Assembly: GCA_002724585.1 (NCBI GenBank)
Contig: PBPE01000032.1
Coordinates: 8,071-42,295 of the forward strand
DNA length: 34,225 nt
From: Dehalococcoidia bacterium
GTDB taxonomy: Bacteria; Chloroflexota; Dehalococcoidia; Lucifugimonadales; UBA3495
Direction: 5' to 3'
This document shows, piece after piece, positions 1 to 7,063 of the stretch; within the stretch, counting starts at the first letter, position 1; each line of letters opens with the position of its first letter. The position numbers and the translations under genes were made by a program. Below the pieces are notes generated by a model, which saw only the letters and a list, made by a program, of their open reading frames with translations, was not told the origin of the DNA and ran no database searches.

Positions 1-522
1 ATTCTTAGGAAAAAGAGAAACCTCAGGATATTAGCGACAGGGAGTAATAACAATACTCAAGACTCAGTATACGACCTCAGACCTATAACCGGTGGTGTTT
101 TAGTTCAAACCCCAGATTTCATAGAAGAGGACCCAAAATCTTGGCAAATTGTTACCGATAGAGTACCCAGTGATGAAGAGCTTCAAGATCTCGCTTTTGC
201 CTGGAAGGCCGGAAAACATATCAAGTCAAATGCAATTGTCTTAGCTAAAGGAAGAGCCCTAATGGGAATGGGAGCAGGGCAACCAAATAGGGTTGTTAGC
301 GTTCATCTATCGCAGCGCGTAGCAGGAGAAAAAGCAAAGGGAAGTGTATTAGCATCTGACGCATTTTTCCCTTTTCCAGATAATATAGAACTTGCCGCAG
401 CTGCAGGTGTGACTGCTATTGTTCAGCCGGGAGGATCAATACGGGACGACGAGGTAATAGAAGCGGCTAACAAACATAAATTGGCCATGGTATTTACAGG
501 AGTAAGACACTTTCGACATTAG
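1..522 (+). CDS. purH: PurH, bifunctional AICAR formyltransferase/IMP cyclohydrolase, 3' part only
   Basis: This is the C-terminal 173 residues of PurH, open from base 1, so the start and the cyclohydrolase domain lie outside the window. PurH catalyses the last two steps of IMP synthesis: formylation of AICAR, then ring closure. The visible part belongs to the formyltransferase domain. It contains the conserved run KSNAIVLAKG, then GMGAGQPNRV, then SDAFFPFPDN, and ends in the family-typical AMVFTGVRHFRH. All three blocks sit in the expected order and distance from the C-terminus. The reading frame is uninterrupted and the stop is at 520-522. An 80-base gap follows before the next gene, with no clear terminator. 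The other purine genes in the window lie more than 15 kb away on the opposite strand. Confidence 0.95.
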   Translation: MLRKKRNLRILATGSNNNTQDSVYDLRPITGGVLVQTPDFIEEDPKSWQIVTDRVPSDEELQDLAFAWKAGKHIKSNAIVLAKGRALMGMGAGQPNRVVSVHLSQRVAGEKAKGSVLASDAFFPFPDNIELAAAAGVTAIVQPGGSIRDDEVIEAANKHKLAMVFTGVRHFRH

Positions 523-602
523 GGCCGTCGTGTGACGACATAGCTCTAACGCCTACCAGTAAATCCAATCTTCCTAACGAGCAAAGCCATTACAGGATAT
601 AC

Positions 603-1322
603 ATGAAACTTACAGTTACCATCGTTATACCAGTTTATAATGAGGAAGCTGATCTTCCGAATTGTATTGGAACATTGTTGGCGTTCCTATCAGAAAATAA
701 CACCTATGAATGGAGCATTGTAATCGCAGATAATGCTTCCGTAGATAATACACGTGCAGTGTCAGAAGCCCTTTGTAGAAAACACAGTTCAGTAGACTAC
801 CTTTATCTTCCTGAGAAAGGGAGGGGTAGGGCCTTAAGACTAGCTTGGCTTAGAAGCGATTCCGATATACTATGCTATATGGATGTAGACCTTTCTACTG
901 ACCTACGTCATCTTCCTGAGATTATAGATGCAGTGGCCGGAGATTATGATATAGCGGTCGGTAGTCGGCTCAGTAAAGAATCTGATGTCAAAAGGTCTCT
1001 ACGACGAGAGATTATATCGCAATCATATAATCTGATTATAAAAACTCTTTTCTTTACTAAATTCCCCGATGCCCAGTGTGGATTTAAGGCTATAACTACT
1101 GGAGCGGCACGCCAGATTGTGCCACTCATAAAGAATAATTACTGGTTCTTTGATACGGAATTATTGCTCATCGCAGCTAAACGAGGATTTCGGGTACGAT
1201 CTATTCCAGTTAAATGGGATGAGGATCCATCTAGCAGTGTCAGAGTGCTAAGTACAGCTTTGGAGGATATAAAGGGTCTTTTGAGGTTGCGTATCGGAGG
1301 CATACCTCGTATAGATAGCTGA
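603..1322 (+). CDS. Family 2 glycosyltransferase, dolichyl-phosphate-sugar synthase-like
   Basis: A 239-residue GT-A fold enzyme of family GT2, close to dolichyl/polyprenyl-phosphate glucose or mannose synthases, which move a sugar from a nucleotide sugar to a lipid phosphate. The N-terminus VTIVIPVYNEE (4-14) is the classic nucleotide-binding strand. IADNASVDNT (41-50) follows, then the metal-binding D-x-D as MDVDLS (93-98). QCGFKA (158-163) and WFFDTELL (181-188) match the acceptor side of DPG-synthase-like members, and the PVKWDEDPSSSV segment (202-213) is also typical. No transmembrane helix is obvious, so it is probably cytosolic or peripheral. The donor and acceptor cannot be read from sequence. 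ATG start; stop at 1320-1322. Confidence 0.88.
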   Translation: MKLTVTIVIPVYNEEADLPNCIGTLLAFLSENNTYEWSIVIADNASVDNTRAVSEALCRKHSSVDYLYLPEKGRGRALRLAWLRSDSDILCYMDVDLSTDLRHLPEIIDAVAGDYDIAVGSRLSKESDVKRSLRREIISQSYNLIIKTLFFTKFPDAQCGFKAITTGAARQIVPLIKNNYWFFDTELLLIAAKRGFRVRSIPVKWDEDPSSSVRVLSTALEDIKGLLRLRIGGIPRIDS

Positions 1323-1376
1323 CCTAAGGATAATTGGTGATTGAGGCGACAAATTAATGCGTAGGGAGCAAGCGTA

Positions 1377-2171
1377 ATGGAATTAGGGCTTGATGGAAAA
1401 AATGTAATAATCACTGGAGGCGGATCCAATATAGGGAGATCAATAGTTCATGCTTTCGCCAACGAAGGGGCTAATATCACTATTGCTGAGCTAGCTCCAG
1501 AGCAAGGAGAGAAGGTTGCATTGGAAGTGTCGCAATCTGGTGTTTCCGGGGATGTACGGGTAATCCCAACTGATGTGACAGATCAATCCAGCGTTGAAAA
1601 AATGGTTAGTGAGACTATAAATAGTATGGGTAGTGTAGACATATTAGTTAATAACGTTGGTTGGACTGTTGATAGATTATTTCTTGATAAACCAAGATCT
1701 GAGTATGAAAAAGAAGTCCAGGTTAATTTATGGGGTGCGATAAATTGTATTCACGCTGTCCTGCCGCATATGGTCGAACGGAAGACTGGGTCAGTAGTAA
1801 GCATTAGTTCTGATGCTGGTAGGATGGGAGAGTACCGTGAGGCTGTTTATTCAGCATGTAAGGCAGGCGTAATAGCATTAAGCAAGGCTATCGCGAGAGA
1901 AACCGGTAGATATGGCTTGAGGTTTAACATGGTTTGCCCTGGATTGATAGTTCCTCCTCAAGGAGAAGATATAAGTTCAGAAAGTATGTGGAATGAGATG
2001 CGGGATATTTTTACTGAAGATGTTCTAGAAAAAGTGGAACGGAATTACATCCTTCGAAGAATGGGCACGTCCAATGAAATAGCAAATGCTGTAGTATTCT
2101 TAGCTTCTGATGCTGCTAGTTTTATCACTGGTCAAACCCTTAGCGTGAGCGGCGGATACACAATGATCTAA
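1377..2171 (+). CDS. Short-chain dehydrogenase/reductase (SDR)
   Basis: A 264-residue classical SDR that should use NAD(P)H to oxidise or reduce a carbonyl/hydroxyl substrate that cannot be named. The dinucleotide-binding loop is TGGGSNIG (13-20), with Asn where Gly is more common. NNVG (92-95) is the structural motif, usually NNAG. The catalytic residues are visible: Asn117, Ser144/145 in SISSDAG, and Tyr158/Lys162 in YSACK. The C-terminus SFITGQTLSVSGGYTMI is typical of the family. The ATG is preceded by a GGGAG ribosome site at 1363-1367. It sits 48 bases ahead of the luciferase-like gene, so the two may be co-transcribed. Confidence 0.92.
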   Translation: MELGLDGKNVIITGGGSNIGRSIVHAFANEGANITIAELAPEQGEKVALEVSQSGVSGDVRVIPTDVTDQSSVEKMVSETINSMGSVDILVNNVGWTVDRLFLDKPRSEYEKEVQVNLWGAINCIHAVLPHMVERKTGSVVSISSDAGRMGEYREAVYSACKAGVIALSKAIARETGRYGLRFNMVCPGLIVPPQGEDISSESMWNEMRDIFTEDVLEKVERNYILRRMGTSNEIANAVVFLASDAASFITGQTLSVSGGYTMI

Positions 2172-2189
2172 TATAAATCTTGGGATATG

Positions 2190-2212
2190 TGGAGAGAACT
2201 CTCTCCAGGAGG
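2190..2212 (+). promoter_or_regulatory. Hairpin directly abutting an AGGAGG ribosome-binding site
   Basis: A 7-bp perfect stem, TGGAGAG / CTCTCCA with an AACT loop (2190-2207), ends on the first base of the AGGAGG ribosome site (2207-2212). That site lies 7 bases before the ATG of the luciferase-like gene. The left arm itself contains GGAGAG, which could act as a decoy ribosome site. Whether it controls translation is not known. Confidence 0.5.
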
Positions 2213-2219
2213 ATGAACG

Positions 2220-3158
2220 ATGGAAATTGGATTAGGCTTGCCTCGTCTTCCCGATGCTGATGGTATTCGACATTTCGTCGAAAGGGCAGAACAGTTGGGA
2301 TTTGAATCGGTATTATCAGGTGATCATATTGTTCTACCAACAGCTGGGACTGACCAATACCCATATACTGCGGACGGGTCTTTTTCTAGACCTCCGGATG
2401 AACCATTTTTCGAGACTATGACTACGCTCGGATTTATAGCTGCTTGTACTAATACGATAAAAATAGGGAGTACTGTGATAATACTTCCTTATCGCAATCC
2501 TGTTGTACAAGCGAAAATGTTTGCATCGCTAGATGTGTTGACTAACGGTAGGATGATTTGCGGGGTCGGAGTTGGTTGGCTTGAAAAAGAATTTCAGACC
2601 TTAGGTTTGGAATACGCAGATCGCGGGCCTATGACTGATGAATTCCTAGAAATTTTCCAAGCGTTGTGGAGCGATGACAATCCCGAGTTTCACGGTAAAT
2701 TTTACGATATAGATGGAATCCAATTTGCACCTAAACCGGTACAGAAGCCCGGTGTTCCAATATGGGTAGGTGGCCATACGAGAAGAGCTTTGCGTAGAAC
2801 GGCGAAATACGGAGATTGTTGGCACACAACAAGACAAACTCCTGATTTCGTGGCAGAAAATCTTCCTTATTTGAGGCAAGAAGCTGAAAAGGCAGGGAGA
2901 AACCCTGAAAGCATATCCATTTCCCTTAAAAGGAGCCTGCATTTTACTGATTTAGGATACGGGGAAAGTGCGAATTCAATAAGTGGTGGGACAGTAATGG
3001 GGACAACTCAGGAAGTTATCGATGATTTGTACTACTGTCGCGAGTTAGGAATTGATCAGTTGACCTACGATTTTCGGGTGGAAGGTACCGCTGACAGCGT
3101 AAATGTTATGGAGCATCTCGCCCATAACATACTCCCCGTTGCCCAGAGACTAGGCTAA
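2220..3158 (+). CDS. LLM-class flavin oxidoreductase, probably F420-dependent
   Basis: A 312-residue luciferase-like monooxygenase-family TIM barrel, closest to the actinobacterial/Chloroflexota F420-dependent group. Characteristic blocks in order: GLGLPR (4-9), SGDHIVLP (33-40), TLGFIAACT, KIGSTVIILPYRNPV, SLDVLTNGRMICGVGVGWLE (residues about 104-123), EFQTLGLEY..RG, and PVQKPGVPIWVGGHTRRALR. These match enzymes that take hydride from reduced F420, although FMN-using members look alike and the cofactor is inferred. The substrate is unknown. A near-perfect AGGAGG ribosome site precedes the ATG, suggesting strong translation. It is the last gene of the rightward group; its stop codon forms the base of the terminator stem. 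Confidence 0.88.
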   Translation: MEIGLGLPRLPDADGIRHFVERAEQLGFESVLSGDHIVLPTAGTDQYPYTADGSFSRPPDEPFFETMTTLGFIAACTNTIKIGSTVIILPYRNPVVQAKMFASLDVLTNGRMICGVGVGWLEKEFQTLGLEYADRGPMTDEFLEIFQALWSDDNPEFHGKFYDIDGIQFAPKPVQKPGVPIWVGGHTRRALRRTAKYGDCWHTTRQTPDFVAENLPYLRQEAEKAGRNPESISISLKRSLHFTDLGYGESANSISGGTVMGTTQEVIDDLYYCRELGIDQLTYDFRVEGTADSVNVMEHLAHNILPVAQRLG

Positions 3159-3208
3159 TAAACAAGCAGTATTCCCCTAATTATTAGGGGAATACTGCTT
3201 GTTTATTA
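3156..3208. terminator. Bidirectional intrinsic terminator between convergent genes
   Basis: A perfect palindrome centred on base 3182: 3156-3181 pairs with 3183-3208, 26 complementary positions around one base, so a stem of about 25 bp with a tight loop. The core is TATTCCCCTAAT against ATTAGGGGAATA. The outer arms are A/T rich and supply U-runs in both directions. The TAA of the luciferase-like gene (3156-3158) and the TAA of the leftward gamma-carbonic-anhydrase gene (3206-3208) are the two outer ends of the stem. Confidence 0.9.
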
Positions 3209-3712
3209 TAAACCGCTTTCTTTGAACAACTTTGCGTGTTCTACGAGGCTCAGGGCTGTCCGCTTCATTGCTTCTTTTTGTTTCTCACTGACTTGGCGTT
3301 TGATCTGGCCGGGGATACCGGTAACAAAAGAATTAGCGGGTATATCCACATTTGCTAATACCACAGAATTGGCGGCTATCAGGCAACTCTTGCCCAGATT
3401 GGAATGAAAAAGAAAAGTGCAATTGTTTCCTAGGAGAGAACCTTCTCCTATGAAATCTCCATGTACTACCACTGAGTGACCAATGGTTACATAGTCCTCT
3501 ATGACTAGTCCGCTACCATGTATAACTGCTCCTTCCTGTGCATTTACATAATTTCCGATTTTAATGCTTTCCTTACCATCTCCTCTGACGGTAACACCGG
3601 GCCAAATGCTCGAATATTCTCCAATTTCCACATCACCTACAACATAGGCATGTTCACTGACCCACGCGGTATCTGCAATTTTTGGGGTTTTATCTCCAAG
3701 ACTCCTGATCAA
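3206..3712 (-). CDS. Gamma-carbonic-anhydrase family protein (left-handed beta helix)
   Basis: A 168-residue hexapeptide-repeat protein of the gamma-carbonic anhydrase/YrdA/CaiE type, which forms a trimeric left-handed beta helix with metal sites between subunits. Repeats run from about residue 18 to 135 (VSEHAYVVGDVEIGEYSSI and onward). The three metal-ligand histidines are present: His65 in AVIHGSG, His79 and His84 in GHSVVVHG. It ends with the usual FVTGIPGQIKR hinge and a helix. Many members have low or no carbonic anhydrase activity, so the reaction is uncertain. The start is TTG at 3710-3712, supported by a GGAGG ribosome site on the complementary strand 7-9 bases upstream. It is the last gene of the leftward group. 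Confidence 0.88.
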   Translation of the reverse strand: MIRSLGDKTPKIADTAWVSEHAYVVGDVEIGEYSSIWPGVTVRGDGKESIKIGNYVNAQEGAVIHGSGLVIEDYVTIGHSVVVHGDFIGEGSLLGNNCTFLFHSNLGKSCLIAANSVVLANVDIPANSFVTGIPGQIKRQVSEKQKEAMKRTALSLVEHAKLFKESGL

Positions 3713-3817
3713 GACCTACCTCCAGGCAAGAAAGTATTATGGCTTGCTAAATAAAAAAACAAAACCGTAGTTTGCCATCGGTGATTATAGACTAAAGCGA
3801 GCCGTTGTGGGGGCAAG
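3713..3817 (-). promoter_or_regulatory. Leader of the gamma-CA gene with a TATAAT box and a weak hairpin/U-run
   Basis: Between smpB and the gamma-carbonic anhydrase gene, the leftward strand carries TATAAT (complement of 3784-3789) with no good -35 at 16-18 bases. Further on is a short ACCG...CGGT hairpin followed by TTTGTTTTTTTA, which could attenuate or end smpB transcription. Only the -10 match and the U-rich run are directly visible. Confidence 0.3.
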
Positions 3818-4306
3818 TTATTCGTAGGAGCGCATTGCTCTACGTGCGGCCATATCCATTTCTCTATTCATTATAGATCGGCGTTTGTCGTATTGGCGTT
3901 TACCTCTCCCAACACCTAACTGAACCTTTGCAACCCTGTTTCTGATGTAAAGACTGAGTGCGACAACTGTGAGGCCTTTTTGTGAAACAAAAGACTGTAT
4001 TTCAGTAATTTGATTGCGGTGAAGTAGTAATTTTCGCGGTCGTCTCGGATCATGGTTGTAGATGCTACCCGAATCATATAGAGCTATATGGGCATTAACT
4101 AGCCATAGTTCTCCACTTTCTGGCCGGGCGTATGCATCTCTTAAATCAACTTTTCCTGCACGAATAGATTTTATTTCTGTGCCTGTTAGGACTAATCCCG
4201 ATTCAAATTTTTCTAAGATTTCATAGTTGAATAATGCACGCCTATTTAGGGCGATCGTGCGACCGTCGTTGTTCGAATTTGCAGCCCTTTTCTTGGGTTT
4301 AGCCAA
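3818..4306 (-). CDS. smpB: SmpB, tmRNA-binding protein for trans-translation
   Basis: A 162-residue SmpB, the small basic protein that binds tmRNA and brings it to stalled ribosomes. Diagnostic blocks are NRRALFNYEILEKFESGLVL, TGTEIKSIRAGKVDLRDAYA, the NAHIALY strand, the YNHDPRRPRKLLLH block and the C-terminal GRGKRQYDKR tail, which enters the mRNA channel. Length is normal. It uses TTG at 4304-4306. Its first 8 bases overlap the end of the upstream protease gene (4299-4306), so translation is probably coupled. No tmRNA gene (ssrA) is recognisable nearby. Confidence 0.97.
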   Translation of the reverse strand: MAKPKKRAANSNNDGRTIALNRRALFNYEILEKFESGLVLTGTEIKSIRAGKVDLRDAYARPESGELWLVNAHIALYDSGSIYNHDPRRPRKLLLHRNQITEIQSFVSQKGLTVVALSLYIRNRVAKVQLGVGRGKRQYDKRRSIMNREMDMAARRAMRSYE

Positions 4307-5489
4307 AATTCGTGCGCTTCTGATTTAGTATTTCTAATGCTTTTTCCATTTGTACATCACTTACAGAATCGGTCGGAATGTCCACAACTATATCTGGTTC
4401 TATTCCCGCTCCTTCAATTAGGGTGCCGTTAGGCGTGAACCAATGTGCTACTGTGAAGTATATACCTGAACCGTCACTCAATGATCGCAGTATATTAACA
4501 CTGCCTTTACCGAAAGATTTGGTACCGATTATTGTCGCTCTTTGATGATCCATCAACGCTCCGCAGAAAACTTCACTCGCGCTCGCACTAAATTGGTTTA
4601 TGAGGACCACCATAGGATAGTTGTGATGATTGCCTGTGCGTCGTGAGGGCCAATCCTTTCTTGCTCCAGACCCATCAATTTCGTAAAGAACAAGACCTTC
4701 ATTAATGAACAGGCTTGTCACGTCTACTACTGAATTTAGTAAGCCTCCCGGATTGTTTCTTAGGTCAAGTACTAGTGCCCCTGATGTGGTTGATTCTTCG
4801 AATTCTTTGAGGGCTATCTCTACTTCAGATTTGGTATTTTCTGTAAAATTAGATATGTAGATATAGCCTATGTCGTTGGGCATGAGTTGAAAACTAACAC
4901 TGTCTATTTGTATTACGCCACGCCTGACGGTTATTGTTACTGGAGTAGCCTCATTCACATGTAGTATTAACAGATCTACTGTTGTACCTTTTTCTCCGCG
5001 TATCTTGGTTACAGCTTCAAGAAGTGTAGTATCTGCGGTGCTATCACCATTGATTCCCAATATGATATCACCGGATCGTATGCCGGCTTTTTCCGCTGGG
5101 GAATCTGGCATAGGGGCAATTATGGTTATTTTCTCATCTCTTATCCCTACGTGCGCTCCGATTCCTTCGAAAGAACCATGTACATCTTGTGATTCCATTG
5201 AGAATTGTTCGGCATCGAGAAATGAAGCGTATGGATCGTCTAACGATTCCAGCATGCCTCTTATTGCTGCCTCACTGATCTTATCCGAGTTTAGATTGTT
5301 TCGATTGATGTGCTGTTCTTCTAACAGTTTCCACACTTCTTCAACTCGTTCAAAACCACCAGATGATGATTGATTCGAGGCGGGTTGGTTTTGTATTCTA
5401 GGTTCGAAGGCACAAGCTAATGAGAGAAGCGCTACTAGCGTAGTGCAAGCTACAGCAGATAGAAGTGGTAGTTTCTTGATTTGGATCAA
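4299..5489 (-). CDS. S41 carboxyl-terminal processing protease (CtpA/Tsp-like)
   Basis: A 396-residue S41 serine protease, exported and acting outside the membrane. Residues 8-27 form a hydrophobic signal; Cys26 in SLACAF could be lipidated, although the lipobox is imperfect. A PDZ domain spans about 105-190 (GIGAHVG, PAEKAGIRSGDIILGING). The catalytic core follows: LDLRNNPGG (241-249), Ser305 in SASASE, and the base Lys328 in SFGKGSVN. It ends with the usual PNGTLIEGAGIEPDI block. Start is TTG at 5487-5489. It leads a leftward pair with smpB, whose start overlaps its stop. Likely role: periplasmic or cell-surface protein processing; the substrate is unknown. Confidence 0.93.
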   Translation of the reverse strand: MIQIKKLPLLSAVACTTLVALLSLACAFEPRIQNQPASNQSSSGGFERVEEVWKLLEEQHINRNNLNSDKISEAAIRGMLESLDDPYASFLDAEQFSMESQDVHGSFEGIGAHVGIRDEKITIIAPMPDSPAEKAGIRSGDIILGINGDSTADTTLLEAVTKIRGEKGTTVDLLILHVNEATPVTITVRRGVIQIDSVSFQLMPNDIGYIYISNFTENTKSEVEIALKEFEESTTSGALVLDLRNNPGGLLNSVVDVTSLFINEGLVLYEIDGSGARKDWPSRRTGNHHNYPMVVLINQFSASASEVFCGALMDHQRATIIGTKSFGKGSVNILRSLSDGSGIYFTVAHWFTPNGTLIEGAGIEPDIVVDIPTDSVSDVQMEKALEILNQKRTNFG

Positions 5490-5581
5490 TAAAATTCGGC
5501 TGAGGACAGATTAATTTCCCGCGAGTACCCTTAAGAGGTTTAATTGTAACATAGGGCTACTGGTATCGCGTTACGTGTAAA

Positions 5582-5611
5582 TTGACATAGTTTAGATATG
5601 CTTGATAGCAT
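5582..5611 (+). promoter_or_regulatory. Sigma-70-type promoter for the synthase-thiolase-MFS operon
   Basis: A perfect TTGACA (5582-5587) is followed after 18 bases by TAGCAT (5606-5611, 4 of 6). Transcription would start near 5618, giving a leader of about 20 bases before the TTG start at 5639. It sits in the 149-base divergent gap between ctpA and the synthase-like gene. Confidence 0.5.
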
Positions 5612-5638
5612 TGCCGGAAAGTTGAGGACGGTGAATAT

Positions 5639-7063
5639 TTGGTAGGGATAATAAACTTTGGTGCATATATACCAAAATATAGATTAGGAGCCGATACAAT
5701 CGGTTGGCATTCTAATCAAGAACGGTCTGTAGCAAATTTTGATGAAGATACCGTCACTATGGCTGTCGCTGCGGGTTATGAATGTATCAAAGGGTTTGAC
5801 CGAGGGCAAATCGATGGCCTGATATTCGCTAGTACCACCCCGCCCTACTCAGAAAAACAGTGTGCTGCTATTGTGGCAGAGGCTTTAGACCTGAATGAAA
5901 ATTTGTTTACTTCAGATGTAACTGATGTTTTGAAATGCGGGACCACTGCCCTGCGGTCAGCATTTGACGCGATTTCTGCTGGTTCGTGCGGTTTAATGCT
6001 AGTGATAATTTCCGATAGTAGACAAGGTCCTCCTAGGAGCGAAACGGAGCGTAATTCTGGAGACGGCGCAGTTGGGTTCTTGCTCGGATCTCATAACGTG
6101 ATCGCAGAATATGAAGGGTTTTATTCTGTTACCAAAAATCTACTTGATAATTGGCGATCCAATGGTGACCCTTTCGTGAGGACTTGGGAAGATAGATTTG
6201 CTATTGAAGAGGGGCTTGAAAATGTTCTCAATGACGCTACATCAGCTTATTTATTGAAATACAATATGAAACCGTCTGATTTTGCAAGAGTGGCTTTGTA
6301 CGCGCCAGATGGGCGGCGTCACACATCTCTAGCTAAAGGTATGGGGTTTGATGATAATCAAATAGAGCCGCCTTTGTTTGGGTTCCTTGGGAACATCGGA
6401 GCAGCTTTTGCTCCGATGTTATTGGCTAAAGCTTTGGAATCACGGGTTGAAGGAGAACGACTCCTAGTCGCTTCTTATGGCGATGGTAGTGATATCCTCG
6501 GTTTTAAGATGACCCAAGATACTAAACTATCTCGAGACCTGCTCGGAGTAACAGGCTATTTGGAATCAAAGGAGATTTTGGAATCTTACGAGACATACGC
6601 TAAATGGCGGTCAGTGTGGGATGTAGATGACGGTTCAAGGCGGCCAGACCCTCAATCGCCATCAGCAATAGCCTTATGGAGAGAGTCCGATAAGAATATT
6701 AAATTATATGGTAGCAAATGTAATAGTTGCGGGTATATCCAATATCCTATGCAATCCATTTGCGTAAACTGTCAAAGCAGAGATGACTATTTATCTGTCC
6801 GATTTAGTGATCAGCAAGGGAATATCTTTACATATTCTATGGATTATATTGCCGGTAGTGTTGATGTCCCATTGGTTATCACTGTGGTTAACTTCGATGA
6901 TGGGGGGCGTATTCTGTGTATGATGACTGATAGAGAGATCGGCAAAGTTCATATCGGCATGCGAGTACAGATGAGTTTCCGTAAACTTCGAGTGGTCAAT
7001 GGAATACATAATTATTATTGGAAATCGATACCAATAAGGGGTGTTGCTAATGCGGGGAATTAA
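5639..7063 (+). CDS. HMG-CoA-synthase-like condensing enzyme fused to a DUF35 (Zn-ribbon/OB) domain
   Basis: A 474-residue, two-part protein. Residues 1-about 300 are a thiolase-superfamily synthase related to archaeal HMG-CoA synthase. Cys100 (LKCGTTA), His228 (RRHTSLAKG) and Asn252 (GNIGAAFAPM) form the expected catalytic triad. By alignment from memory, the synthase's catalytic Glu (in the family's SES-HPYAVKP block) is Thr66 here (STTPPYSEKQ), so true HMG-CoA synthesis is doubtful. Residues about 345-470 are a DUF35 module: a zinc ribbon with Cys361, Cys364, Cys375 and Cys378, then an OB-fold. In archaea DUF35 is a separate scaffold that bridges thiolase and synthase. The start is TTG at 5639, with GAGGACGG upstream; no in-frame ATG fits better. 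The 3' end overlaps the thiolase gene by 14 bases. The product is unknown. Confidence 0.85.
   Translation: MVGIINFGAYIPKYRLGADTIGWHSNQERSVANFDEDTVTMAVAAGYECIKGFDRGQIDGLIFASTTPPYSEKQCAAIVAEALDLNENLFTSDVTDVLKCGTTALRSAFDAISAGSCGLMLVIISDSRQGPPRSETERNSGDGAVGFLLGSHNVIAEYEGFYSVTKNLLDNWRSNGDPFVRTWEDRFAIEEGLENVLNDATSAYLLKYNMKPSDFARVALYAPDGRRHTSLAKGMGFDDNQIEPPLFGFLGNIGAAFAPMLLAKALESRVEGERLLVASYGDGSDILGFKMTQDTKLSRDLLGVTGYLESKEILESYETYAKWRSVWDVDDGSRRPDPQSPSAIALWRESDKNIKLYGSKCNSCGYIQYPMQSICVNCQSRDDYLSVRFSDQQGNIFTYSMDYIAGSVDVPLVITVVNFDDGGRILCMMTDREIGKVHIGMRVQMSFRKLRVVNGIHNYYWKSIPIRGVANAGN

Noticed and set aside
523-602. GTCGT/ACGAC hairpin as a purH terminator (527-539)
   Set aside because: Only 5 bp and no U-run follows.
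1139-1429. Leftward open frame across the glycosyltransferase/SDR junction
   Set aside because: Antisense shadow of two well-supported genes, with no ribosome site or recognisable domain.
3713-3817. tmRNA gene (ssrA) next to smpB
   Set aside because: The gap is only 105 bases and lacks a tRNA-Ala-like end; it is too short for tmRNA.
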